A stretch of 64,000 bases of DNA from Liolophura sinensis (lineage: Eukaryota > Mollusca > Polyplacophora > Chitonida > Chitonidae): positions 13,140,281 through 13,204,280 of the forward strand of contig NC_088301.1 in assembly GCF_032854445.1 (NCBI RefSeq), written 5' to 3'. Numbering within the stretch: the stretch's first letter is position 1; every line of letters starts with the position of its first letter. The translations under genes and the position numbers were made by a program. A model generated the notes under the pieces. It saw nothing but the letters and a program-made list of their open reading frames with translations. It ran no database searches and had not been told where the DNA came from. Shown here piece after piece: positions 24,405-35,760 of the stretch.

Positions 24405-24560
24405 TGTATGACTTAAAATTTCACCCCAAAAAGCAAACAGCATTTATAGAGGCAAAATAAAATACTACTTTTGGTGCTGCAAAACAGGGTAACACCCTAC
24501 CTTCCAAACCAACCTTAGAAAACCTTTATCAGAATCATGCAAAATATGCAAACCTTGACA
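24405..24560 (+). repeat. Unnamed interspersed repeat R, copy
   Basis: 'gacttaaaatttcaccccaa', 'tagaggcaaaataaaatact' and 'ccttccaaaccaaccttaga' match the copies at 26290-26490 and 55400-55600 in order. Confidence 0.6.
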
Positions 24561-25299
24561 CTGGATGAAGTTTTAGGTCATTTGATTATCATATTTAGTA
24601 TAAACAAATAATTACTGATACTAATACGCACTGCTCTGTAAATCATATGGTAAATTACCATCTGGCAAAAAAAATGAATAATGACAAATATACTTATATA
24701 AACTATAAAATACAGCCACCACAATGTAAATGTTAACATAAACAATCTAAAGACAAACTAAAATATTTCCCAAGGTGTCTGGCAAACGATAAGCTTCTAT
24801 AAAAATCTGCAAATAAAGTGATGTAAAGTTAAGTACAAAAACTTTAAGACACATACATAAAGGAAGTACATATATACAACAAAGAAAATATAAAAGAAAG
24901 AAGCTGATCTTGCAGTTTACATAACGATATCACCACAACCATACTTTTTCAAAAGCCAGCATTTTAACCCTTTTAAACAAGCTTCTCTTCTGATTAAACC
25001 AGCACCAAAATGCAAAACAAAATACATAATTAAATTCCGAAAATAAAATATTTTTGCAAATATAAGTAATTACAACTGACATCCATGGCATTTAATTTTT
25101 ACCGTTCTTCTGCCAGTAGTTTGAAATATGTGGTTGCCAAAACTAGGGCCCAATTGAGCATTACGAGTTCAACCCAGTACGAGCTTACTCTGACCTAAAA
25201 TCCTATTGATTTTGTATTAAAAGAAGACAGATATACAACAAATTTAAGGCTGACCTAAGTTTTAATATACTTTTGAATAACTGGCTCCAGGTCTACAGT

Positions 25300-25595
25300 T
25301 ATTCACTGATGCAAACCATTCTCTGCTCCCAGAATTCTTCCATGCAATGAGGCAAACCATCCACTGCTCTCAGGATTCTTCCATGCAATGAGGCAAACCA
25401 TTCTCTACTTTCAGAATTCTTCCATTCAATGAGGCAAACCATTCTCTACTTTCAGAATTCTTCCATGCAATGAGGCAAACCATTCTCTACTTTCAGAATT
25501 CTTCCATGCAATGAGACAAACCATTCTCTGCTCACAGAATTCTTCCATTCCATGAGGCAAACCACTCTCTGTTCTCAAAATTCTTCCATGCCAAT
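25300..25595. repeat. 41-bp minisatellite, about 7 copies
   Basis: The unit is ttccatgcaatgaggcaaac then cattctctactttcagaattc. Unit lengths stay near 41 bp. First and last copies diverge (ccactgctct, gttctcaaaa). Confidence 0.9.
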
Positions 25596-25780
25596 GTCAC
25601 TGACCCAATAAAAAATAAAATTGTTTTGAATACATCCCCTTAAAGAATGAAAAAGTAAAGGGTCAACTTTTGGTCTGAATTGGACTAATGATCAAAGCCC
25701 TACTGCCTCTTCAAAAATAGTCTCATTTCACATTAGATACTAATTAGTAAAAGCAATTGTATAGGCATCACATAGTACCC

Positions 25781-25822
25781 CAATTCCTCAACCTTTTCGT
25801 ATAGGTTGAAGAATTACAGTAC
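25781..25822. mobile_element. M1 MITE reduced to its two ends
   Basis: aattcctcaaccttttcgta is directly followed by taggttgaagaattacagta. These are the left and right termini of the M1 element with the interior gone, so the whole copy is about 40 bp. Confidence 0.7.
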
Positions 25823-26289
25823 AGTATGGCCAAACATTATTTATGACTGATATGTTGGACCTGCCCTTTCCAGAAGTTCAGGATTCACACAGCATTTCTC
25901 AGCCTGGATAATTACATGTAAGAAAGACACCAATACTGGTGTTTCCTGTACAAGTTAGCTACAATTCAGACTGGAGCAGTCAAAATGCAATTTGTTTATA
26001 CAACATGTATATACTCTGGAGAGCGGCAGCTGTTATTAGTGTCCTATTTCCGACTACCTGGATATTACAGTGTTTCCTGTAAGATATTTCACACAGGTTC
26101 TATAGTGCATGATAATGGGTGGACTGTGTATTTGTGGGTTATCTAACGACACATGCTGAAAGCACAGCAGAAGTGTAACGCCAGATGTTGGCTGCCATCA
26201 GTCAATTAACACACAATTTTCCAGTTGGATAATATGGACATTTGCTGGCACAATTACTTAACTTCATCATCATTTCGTCAGGCAATAAT

Positions 26290-26490
26290 TGCAAAATGTC
26301 ACCTACTGTATTTGACTTAAAAGTTCGCCCAAAAATGTGTATTTTTATAGCTGGCAAATACAAGATAAATGTCAAAAAATGTTAATTACTGAAACTTCAA
26401 AGGGATATTATCCTACCTCCTCAATTAACCTTGAGACTTCTTCCTGAGATGAACAGAACTCGGACAAAATCAAGCAAAACAAGTAACTAT
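26290..26490 (+). repeat. Unnamed interspersed repeat R, copy
   Basis: Contains 'tttgacttaaaagttcgccc', 'gggatattatcctacctcct', 'aaccttgagacttcttcctg' and 'aaaatcaagcaaaacaagta', matching 24405-24560 and 55400-55600. Confidence 0.6.
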
Positions 26491-27284
26491 GACATTACCA
26501 GTACATTATTTTTTTGATGCTCCACTTTCCACAGAAGACTCAGTGTACAACCAACAAACAATTGTGATAGGACAATCAATATTAACACTGGTGGTATTAA
26601 TCACCACACTGCATACACAATTTGTTACTTATTCTGGTGCGCATACCATATTTATATATGTATACATGAATGCATAATTGGACATTTTCATTGATATATA
26701 TATATTTTTTTTTTTGGATGGATATTACTGGACCATATTACAGTTAATATCTAGCACAAGATTTGATCAAACAACATCAAGTGAAGCTGTATTGAAATTA
26801 AAACTGACACATAAACTAAACATTTAACATTAAATATACAGGTGACTGTTTCTTCCCATTTTTATTATGTTCAGATTTTTGCCAAAAAATAACGGGGGGG
26901 GGGGAATTTCAACATGTTACATGTAATTCCTGCTCACCCTACTCATCTTTGGCAAAGAACAGTCTACATACAGATGTCTACATAGATTAACAACTAAAGA
27001 CATTTCCACTTTGATAATATCTGTGCACAACATTACTGATGCTTTTTTCCATCAAGATCCCGCTTCTAAGTTTATGCTATAAACCTTTAAATAGTTAAAT
27101 CTCTTACAGACTAAAACTGAAAAGGTAATGGTAAATTTCAGAAGTCATCTTTACAAGCTTAGAGCCTTATGTGTGCAAAAATGCTATGAGTGATTGGATG
27201 AAAAACACATGTGGTGTTCTTTCACTGGAATACCTCAATATCTTACAGGCCAGATCTGTTGGTAATTGTTATGTAAGCACTATA

Positions 27285-27286
27285 CA

Positions 27287-27357
<71 letters not shown>

Positions 27358-27362
27358 CATAA
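27285..27362. repeat. (TA)n microsatellite
   Basis: About 35 TA dinucleotides with two single-base interruptions (atacatat). The minus-strand and plus-strand frames with Y-I repeats there are by-products. Confidence 0.95.
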
Positions 27363-27714
27363 TTACAACAAAAATTCTGAATATTAATCAAATATGACAC
27401 ATATTGGTTTCTTTCTACTGAGCAGAGAAACACCATGAAATGTAGCCAATGTCTGGTGTGGGCCAATATGTCCAGATGAAGACTGACCTCCATGTAAGAC
27501 CACACCATGTCCTACACTTACATAACAACATGGAGTGCTCATCCTCAAAGATATGTAGTAATGAATTTCTGTGAATGACACACCCTATTCATACGTTTGT
27601 TCATGTAGGTTTCATAACAACAACTGCAAAAAAAAAAAGTGGGCTTCTAGCAATATTTCTTTAACTAAAAATTCAACATGCGACCTGAACAGAGCATTTA
27701 ACCTGTGTATGCAT

Positions 27715-27835
27715 GTAAGATAAATGTGACAGGACTTTACCAGCTGGAGATTAGAACCAGCTACCTTTGGGTTAGGGAAATTCCCTCCAGCTAGATAGCA
27801 CACTCTATTACATTTACCCCTAGCGAGGAGGAACC
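27715..27835 (-). repeat. tRNA-derived SINE head, family C
   Basis: On the minus strand it contains ggtagctggttctaatctcc, which looks like a tRNA B box, then agctggtaaagtcctgtcac. The same block, 'ttgttcaaatccccagctgg' then 'taaacccatcacat', occurs in the plus sense at 53900-53930. Confidence 0.5.
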
Positions 27836-28317
27836 AGGAAAAGAGCGTCGAACACACACAGGGTCCACCGAAGCATTTTTAAATTCACATCAGCAACCCT
27901 GCACTCAGAGGCAAGTCTTACTCCGTCACACGAAAACACAAAATTTAATGCAGCCTCGTGTCTACGAGCAAAGCTATTAAACAAAAACAACTTCCCTCAC
28001 CCCACTCATCCATTCTCATAAAAATGCCTTAACACCCAGCACTTTTCATCTCAGCCATGAACAACTACATATAGTTAATACACCATTCAGAGGATGGTAC
28101 CAGTAGCACTGAAATCGTTCTGTGAAGCAGAGCCAGTTAATAATAACCATCATCTGAGTTTTTAACAATATATCACAGACTATTACTGCATATTAACAAG
28201 CCTATATACATGGATGTGACAAAGGTGAGGGCCAGGGTATGGGTGTGGGTGTCTGTGGCAGTGGAGTATATGTAAGTGTGTTTAGGGAGATGTAGCATGG
28301 GGTGAGAACTGTTGTCA

Positions 28318-31300
28318 TCAGAAAACTTCAGAAATGTTCTGTTGGATGATGTCAAACTGATCAGAGCTGTCTCTATGCCTGCAATATAAAACAAATTAGG
28401 TTAGACCAGTGGGTGTCATTTAGAATGCAGTTTTAATTACTGTGTTATCATTATCAAGCTTTACAGCTTTTTGGTATACTCTAATGCCTCAAGTTTTTCG
28501 CCGGTTTGCATATTCTGAGAGCGCAATTTTGCATAGACTGATATAACTCAACCAATATAGTTTTGTCTCCAAAATTAAAATAAAAAGGTGCATAAATTGC
28601 ACTGAAAGTTGTTTTTTCATATGCGAAAATGTTGAGGAATTAGAGCAGCAGAGATTCTAAATCCTAAACTTGGTTGAGACTGCATCTGGCTTTGAACCAT
28701 CACCCTAAGAATCATGCCTCGCATCATCAGCAATTAATATATGTATTCATTTTTTAATACTCCAGAAATACTCCATCCAATACAAAAGAGACTATGAAGT
28801 TTTGCTTCATTTGTTCGACAGATTGGTGCCCTATGCCATAAACTACTGATAACATTTTTAAATGGAAACAGTGTGGCCACAAGGACGTTTTTTTCGAATC
28901 TTTGACAAACAGTAGTGGCCATGGAGACACAATTTGTAGATTCCCCTGCCTTCAATGCTTGTGTCGCCTTCATGACAATAAGCAATCGACAACGTTTCAC
29001 AGCTGCCTGCACAATATACTGACGGTGAAGACCTTTGTCTTTCATCAACATTATGCAAATCTGTACGTCACATTTGAGAAAGTCTGTCAGCATTTTGCCA
29101 AAGGTCGAATGTTTACCTCCATTTTCCTCTGTCCACAAAACTGACAAGTATCACATGAGTAAAAAATTGAAACAATGAAATAAATAAATACATGTATGCA
29201 ACGACAGTTTTACTGGTTCATTTATTTGATTGGTGTGTTACGTCATACTTAAGAATATTTCAGTAGTATGGCGGCCAGCATGATGGTGGGAGGAAACAAT
29301 GAATATGATCTGGGTAAATGGCCAACCTTTGGCAATTTAACTTAAATTGAAAACACTAAACTGAAGCACAAGTACATCAGATTAAAGACCATTAAACACC
29401 GTACAGAAATATAGTTTAGAAAATATTTAGAATTTTTATCTGAGTAAAATGGTTTTAAAATGTCAGATTCTGTGGTTGTCTGTGATTCTGTGTAGTAAGC
29501 CAGAAGTTATCTCAATGACGTCATATCCATGTTTGTTACTTGAAAATCTTTGTTTCAAGATCCATTAGGCAAATGCATTTATAGTTCCATATGTATATAC
29601 ATGTATATCTAGAATGAGGAAATCTAACAGTCTATGTATCTTAAGTGGCAAAAATCGGACGTGACTGCACTCGCCCCAATATGGTCAGAAAAGGCTACCA
29701 TAGAATCCGGGGTTCGAACTTACCAATGACTTCTCGGATATGTGCGGCAAAAAAATGGTCTTGTCTGTCAAAATTTATGTGCAGCACAGACAAGTGTCCG
29801 GTTGAATATTTGGTGATGAAATTTTGCACGTACATGAAATTTTGCTACCTCCATCTGTCTCCAAAACTGGCGTTCGAGTGGATTCATAGCGACGCCTTTG
29901 ATTCGTAAGAAAACGTCAAATTACTTCAAATCATCACTTCATTAGAAAATCGCGTTTCTATAAAAGACACCAGACTTCCTATACAAGACTTTCATTGTCA
30001 GGAAAATTACCCTGTTTCTGTGGCTTTTCATTGAGCAAAGAGACACAAGGCGCATACTGTGACGTGAAGTTCACAGGGACAGGAGTGCAACTCTAGGAAT
30101 ATGGTCGTCATTGACAGAGAAACAAAAAAAATATTGATCATTCAAATCGACCAGCCTATTTAAATTTGGGTTTACCAAGCAATTGACTAATGAACCGACC
30201 CAAGCAATGAAGCTAATCTAATAACATCAGCTACGCGACGATATTTCAAGGAAGGCTGTAAGCGATCTATTGCACCACGTGTGAAAATTACAGTAACTGC
30301 AAATAACACCCTTGGTCAGTTATTAAAGTAGATGCATGTCAAAACTAAGTACACAGTGCATTTACTCCTATATCAGCCAAAAGCCCAGTGCAAAGAGATT
30401 TTGTCCTGTGAGTTGCAGAAATGTCCGGTAACTTTTAGAGATTAAAAGGACAATTGTCCTGCTGGCTTTACTTCTAATTTCTATCCCTGGAACCTAATGC
30501 ATTCAACTAGATTGAAAAAATTCTAAAATAAAAATATAAATCGTACTATTTTTATGGACAGTGTTTAATAGTCTTTCTTCTAACATACAAGCCATGTTAG
30601 TGTTTTCTTTGCCTATAAGTCGAATAGTGCAGTTCTTAGCTCATTAAAATACATGTAGCCTGCTTGGTTGCTTACCTTGTAAACCTATGGAATCTCTGTC
30701 TTCGTTGCCATCCCTTATACACATAGCACCCAGTGACCAAGGCCACGACACCACCAAACACAGCAAAGATGATGCCCAATGTGGCATCAAGGACGTTGGA
30801 GAAGGCGTTGAGTTTATTTTTGTAGATGGTAGGGCTGTCTGGTTTGTTGCTGCGGGCATCCTCTGGTTCGTCCCCGGTGTAACTCAGCTCCTTTCGGAGG
30901 GGCTCTTCCAGAGAAGCATCATCACCACGGTTGCCATTGATGGAGTTGGATGAAGATGTGGAAGATGTAGGCAGGAGGGTTTGGCTTCCTGACAAGTGAA
31001 GAATACCTCAGTGAGCTATATAATACAAAATCTGCATGAAATTATTCTATTTCACCTGAAATCCGTCTTTCTCAGATGACACAATCTGCTTGATTCTGAT
31101 TGAATAATCCAACTTCTGGGGTCAGATAAACTTCAACAAGGGTTGGCATCAAAAGTATGAACTTCTGACAGTTAATTGACATAGGCCAAACTTTAGATGA
31201 AATGCAGTATTCCTTTTTCATTCAATGACGCGCTACAACATTCTCAAGACAATGTTTGACAGTGAAGGGTGTGACAATACAAGACAGTGTTGTCCAAGTC

Positions 31301-34300
31301 AGTCATGGGCTAATTACGGACAAATTCTTCAGCCGTATTACATTCTATGGATTGGCTAGTCCCCAACATCAAGCTGTATGGACCGAACTGAAACGGAAGC
31401 TGTTGGGAAATGATCGGTCTATATACTATGTAAGTAATGCTATTTGTCTCAAAGCATCATTCATTATTTGTTACATTGTTCAGAATTTCTCCATCTTGTT
31501 TGATTAGGATTGTCATTTAGAGACACAAATCTTACCGATGACGTGAGAGAGTTTCCAAGAGAGATAACTACATGTCAGGCCGAAGACACCAGGCATGACA
31601 CCCCAACCAGTCGTATTATACTAACCCCAGGACAATCTGTCCTCTCTCCTTGCTCTGACCTCTTAATGCTGAGCACCAAGCAAGACAACAACAAGTCCCA
31701 TTTTAATTTATTTATCTGATTGGTGTTTTACGAAGCACTCAAGAATATTTCACTTATACCACAGCAGTCAGCATTATAGTTGGAGAAAACCGGGTGAGGT
31801 CCAGAGGAAACTCATGACCATTCACAGGTTGCTGGCAGACCTTCCCACTTACGGCCGGAGAGGAGCTCGACAAACTCACAGCGATCGCAGTAGTAAGAGG
31901 TTCCTGGGTCATTATTCTGCATTAGGGAGTACCATTTTAAAGTCTTTGTTATGACCTGAACAGGGTTTGATCCCAGGTTTCCTGACTTTGAAGCAGACGC
32001 TCTAACCATCAGGCCACCGAAGCAGTCTCATTATAATGTGAATGATGTCATCCTGTCCATATAGCACAGCTATATTTTACTTGTCACATTTGTTAAGGAT
32101 TTAGGACATAGAACTATATTGTAACCCCTTAAATGAGTAGCTGACAGGAAAATAAAACATCTTAACGCATGACTGACTTATAGAGAAGCTAAATGTACAA
32201 TGACCATGATAAAAATATTTGCATCCACTGAATGCTGTTTCAGGGTGATACTTTACCTGTTACAAAATCCACCACATTGCTGTGCAAGGCTGTCCCATTC
32301 ACACGGCAACTTAGGAACAATGCATACTGTGTTTTCTCTTCTAAATATTTGATATGAATGAGATGATTTTGAAGATTATAGTTTTCCAAGACTTCACGTC
32401 CATCAATGATGGATGTCCAGATGATGACCTCACACTGGGCGGAGTTTCGCAGCTCTGATGCATTTGCATGCACAGTGGTCCAGCTGAGATCTACAGAGGT
32501 GGGCCGCACTGTGTGAACTTCAATTGCTAGCTGTCTGAGAGCTGGATCAAAATGAGATTCCACTTGCCAAGGAAATACCCAAATGAGGCTTGTCACACCT
32601 GGTAACAAAATATGCACATGTAAAATCTTAGCAATCTAACATACAATTTGATTTCCCACCTATAAGAATTATAAAATGTATTGTAGGCCGAGTGTTCCTG
32701 GACAAAATGATGATACAACTACCAGTAGCTAATGACACAGGGGAGATTATACTATGCCTGACTGCCATAACTGATTATGGTTTACACTACATGCGCAGTA
32801 CTTCTGCTATAACATCACCATAATATGTTAATTCATTCAGACTGAATGCTTTATTTATCTGATTTGTGATGAACACTGTGCCCCCCAACCCCACCCCCAC
32901 CCACCCACCAGTACTCACTTACACTACAACTGTCAGATTTATAGGTGGAGAAAACCAAACAACCCAGAGTAAACCACTTCCACCAGGTACATGGCAAATG
33001 TTCTAACCTAAAATGCTACTTCAGTCCCAAGAGAAACTAGGTGGAAATATTATTTATTTATTCACTTATTTCACTCGTATTTTACGCCGTACTCTAAAAT
33101 GTTTCACTTATACGACGGTGGCCAGCATTATGGCGAGAGGAAACCAGGGGAAGCCCAAACCATCTACCGACTGCTGACAGAATTGTAATACTAAAATGAT
33201 ACAACCCTGTGGTATAGAACTAACACCACAGTTCACCACAGATTTTTGTTGAATAACACTATTTAACTGCTCTAAGTGAAGTCCTCATCAAAAACAAAAT
33301 CCTCAGCAGTCTGCATGAAATTTTCCCGATGTGATATGAAAATATTCCTTGTGTGATGATGAATCAAGCAGATATGACGTCGAGTAACGCAGTTATGCTA
33401 GAATAACATCATGCGCATTTGAAAGTACGAAGTTATTTGTGGTCATACATCAGTGACAGGTGACGTCAAGTGTTCTTGCATGATGTCACACGAGGAAAAA
33501 TTGGAATCAACAGAAAATTTTTCGTTCCATTTTATATCCTCCAACACTAACAACAGCGACTTTAATACAATGCAATTGTTTGACAATTTATACAAAGGAA
33601 AGTAATTCAGACTACCTCAGCCCTTATCATTTAACACAGCTTTTAAGAATGAATAAATGAATGCTTAGGGTTTAACATCTTACTAGGCAATTTTTCAGTC
33701 ATGACAAGGAGTCATTAGGTGTGTGTACATATATTGTGTCTTCTTGTGGCTGAGTGAATTTTTTGCCACCAAAGTCCTGCCACAACTGAAGTTTCATGCC
33801 GAAGACAACAGATATGACACCCCGCCTAGTCACATTATACTGACACCAGGCCAACCAGACCTGTTTCTTTTATCTAAGCTCTGGGTGCCGGGCACCATGT
33901 ACCACATTTGAAGTCTTTGGTATGACTGACCTGGCTCTGATCCCAGATCTCCGGATCTATATCAAGGTGGAGGCTATATCAATTTGATCAGGCCATCGAA
34001 GAGGTCAACTTTTAAGACAAACAGGTTTTGAGACTGGAGTAACTCTTTAAATCCACATATAGCCAGCAAGAGCAGGACTGATGCCTATGACTTTTTTGGT
34101 TAACTAGGGCCAATCAACTATGGCAAGAACAATTCTAACTTCTTGAGCTAACTTCTTGAAAGTCTTGCATTTGATACAACTCAGGAATAAACACCGGTGT
34201 ATCACATACGCAACACACAAGTTAGACAATAATGGAAAAACTGTAGTTTAATTAAACTAAACTTTGAGATCCAAAACAAAAAGTGCTTGTAAATTTCTCA

Positions 34301-35489
34301 CTTGGATTGAAGAGAATATGACGTTTATTACTCGCACAAAAGTAAATCCATTTCTGTCTGGAAAAGCTATTAAAATGTATTAGAAGAAATGGCAACACCA
34401 GGCCAAGGGTATAAATGCATCGATGTAGTATATCACAGACAGTCTACAAAGCATAACTTTTACTTTTCTTGATGTTGCACAACCAAAATATTGCAGTTCA
34501 AAGTAAGCGAAATCACACACCTTGAGACAATCGAAAGCGTCGCTATGTTATCAGTTTTATCCAATCAGGAACCAGTTATTGGTATAACCTCAGGACACGT
34601 ATGTTTCACCTGAACCCTACTTCAACTTATAATCATACGTGCACAGGTTACGAGTGACGTGATTGTTTATTCGAATGTTCTACATGGCGCATTCCATGGC
34701 CTGGTAAGAATTCCTTACTAGAAGTAGAGTTACCAAGCACCTGAGAAAAAATATCTGTGACCGTCTGGGCTTGTTTTCACCTCTCTTCCTAAATAACTGA
34801 GGCTATATTATGTATTGTCATTTTTTTAAATTTGTGATGACGTAAGGTCTGTGTTGACCGGGACGACTTGTTTGTGGCCTATCATCTTACTGGTAGTTCA
34901 AATTCAAAACACAGTGGACTTTGGTTCAACTTGTAATATTTGATTCAAAGGTTTGTAAAGCTGAATTACTGTAATGAAATGGTTTACCGAAGCTGGCATT
35001 GACAGTCTGACATATCTATACTTTGGATGACTTCCAGGGAATCATGCAATGTATACATTACCATATAGGCCCCTATTCGTTGTTAATTAAGGTTTGTGAA
35101 ATTTTCCACAGGTAGATTGACCTTATACTGAGCGCTAAGTTAACAGCGTCTCTGCGAGTTTGAGCCATGTCAATGTCAAAAGGGGAGTTATTAGAATTGT
35201 ACAATTACCGTACAATATGAAAGTTGTGGGCGTGGTCTTGCACTTGGCTACAATACAGGTGAAAGTGTGGCATTCCATGCAAATGCAGACGATCCCTGGG
35301 TCAGGCAGGCGATTGTTAAACCATAAGCTGAACTGGAGATGAATTGTTGCAAACGCAAAACACATACTGCAGTTACACTGCATCCAGAGAACAATAGGTC
35401 CATCAAGGGTGCAGCTTCCGACACTTTCACATCAATGACGTAAACTCACCCAAATAAAACCGCCACATAGCTGAGAACACTTGTCCCAT
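28318..35489 (-). CDS. Single-pass membrane protein with a fibronectin-III-like ectodomain (unrecognised)
   Basis: Coding exons in transcript order: 35450-35489, 32257-32598, 30676-30988, 28318-28378. Phases 1, 1 and 2 agree and the sum is 756 nt, giving 251 residues. MGQVFSAMWRFYLGVTSLIW forms a signal peptide with its hydrophobic core across the first intron. Residues about 35-125 look like one FN3 fold: IEVHTVRPTSVDLSWTTV, a central CEVIIWTS strand, then EKTQYALFLSCRV and a closing VVDFVTG. NAS and NGT sequons are present. A Ser/Thr/Asp-rich stalk follows, then a membrane helix (about 198-219, LGIIFAVFGGVVALVTGCYVY) and a short basic tail (KGWQRRQRFHRFTR) ending DIIQQNISEVF. The reading frame is open upstream to 35723, so a longer N-terminus is possible; I chose 35489 because it gives a signal peptide. 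I do not recognise the family. Confidence 0.8.
28479..28648 (+). mobile_element. MITE-like element M1, copy
   Basis: Starts actctaatgcctcaagtttt and ends atgcgaaaatgttgaggaat then tagag. The interior contains 'gtgcataaattgcactgaaa' and 'gttttgtctccaaaattaaa', as in other copies. It lies in the last intron of the FN3 membrane protein gene, about 100 bases from the last exon. Confidence 0.75.
29045..29155 (+). repeat. SINE-like family B fragment
   Basis: Contains 'gtcagcattttgccaaaggt' and 'cctccattttcctctgtcca', a diverged match to the family B core. The open frames in this block overlap the repeat and have no recognisable domain. Confidence 0.4.
29215..29325 (-). mobile_element. SINE family A, 3' part
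   Basis: Contains 'catttatttgattggtgtgt', 'cttaagaatatttcagtagt' and 'atggcggccagcatgatggt'. The tRNA-related head is missing. Confidence 0.7.
31540..32030 (-). mobile_element. tRNA-headed repeat family D, split by a nested SINE
   Basis: On the minus strand it starts ggtggcctgatggttagagc (A-box-like), continues 'gggatcaaaccctgttcagg' (B-box-like) and 'cataacaaagactttaaaat'. It is then interrupted by the SINE at 31707-31931 and resumes with gtgctcagcattaagaggtc through the 'gtgtcttcggc' end. The uninterrupted homologue is at about 33790-34012. Confidence 0.75.
31707..31931 (-). mobile_element. SINE family A inserted in family D, with 9-bp target-site duplication
   Basis: The element reads tttatttatctgattggtgt through gcattagggagta on the plus strand. 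It is bracketed by ccattttaa at 31698-31706 and again at 31932-31940. It carries the full set of family A marks: 'aagaatatttcacttatacc', 'gcagtcagcattatagttgg' and 'acggccggagaggagctcga'. Confidence 0.85.
33050..33185 (-). mobile_element. SINE family A, 3' part
   Basis: Contains 'tattttacgccgtactctaa', 'gtttcacttatacgacggtg' and 'gccagcattatggcgagagg'. 5'-truncated. It lies in the first intron of the FN3 membrane protein gene. Confidence 0.75.
33790..34012 (-). mobile_element. tRNA-headed repeat family D, uninterrupted copy
   Basis: The plus strand reads catgccgaagacaacagata, then 'gacaccccgcctagtcacat', 'tttgaagtctttggtatgac', 'tgatcccagatctccggatc' and 'aggccatcgaagaggtc'. All these blocks occur in the same order in the split copy at 31540-32030. 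Confidence 0.7.
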
Positions 35490-35760
35490 TTGAGAATGGA
35501 ATGATAACTTCTCCCTTGAAGACATCTTTTCTACATTGTACGGTGCTGGCGCCACGTTTTTTTTAAAGAAAATTTTACGATATTTCACCTTTCGTTGACT
35601 GCGACAGCCATTGCGAGTTATGTGAGAACTCTCCTCGTCTGTGGGGATTTGCAGGTAATGCTTTATACGGTCTATTGTATACTCGATCTGTCGGAGCCAG
35701 GAGAGCACAGATAGCTTTTGCACCGAAGTAAGTAGTAAATATTTTGACAGAGCTAAATTT
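35490..35760. promoter_or_regulatory. Putative divergent promoter, FN3 membrane protein (-) and PLGRKT (+)
   Basis: The minus gene starts coding at 35489 and the next plus-strand gene is PLGRKT. On the plus strand, donor-like ag|gtaatg (35655) and gaa|gtaagt (about 35728) could end an untranslated first exon of PLGRKT. The PLGRKT coding exon has its own acceptor (ttgttgcag before 37797), so an upstream non-coding exon must exist. The placement is inference. Confidence 0.35.

Larger units (their letters stand above)
22033..28317. other. Intergenic or 3' UTR region of the FN3 membrane protein gene
   Basis: There is no supported exon. The region is filled by the listed SINE, MITE, R-family and minisatellite copies, separated by AT-rich DNA. 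Part of it is expected to be the 3' UTR of the minus-strand gene that ends at 28318, but I could not choose one poly(A) site. Confidence 0.5.
28379..30675 (-). other. Last intron of the FN3 membrane protein gene
   Basis: Apart from the listed repeats I see no exon. An 87-codon plus-strand frame at 29645-29908 has no domain and sits in a stretch with a tRNA-B-box-like ggggttcgaac, so it is probably another mobile-element remnant. Confidence 0.5.
32599..35449 (-). other. First intron of the FN3 membrane protein gene
   Basis: It begins with the GTGAGT donor (35444-35449 on the plus strand) and ends at the acceptor next to 32598. It holds the two repeats listed. No coding segment is visible. Confidence 0.6.

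Noticed and set aside
29645-29908. 87-codon plus-strand frame MAKIGRDCTRPNMVRKGYH
   Set aside because: It lies in an intron of the opposite-strand gene, has no recognisable domain and contains a B-box-like ggttcgaac, so it is more likely a repeat remnant.
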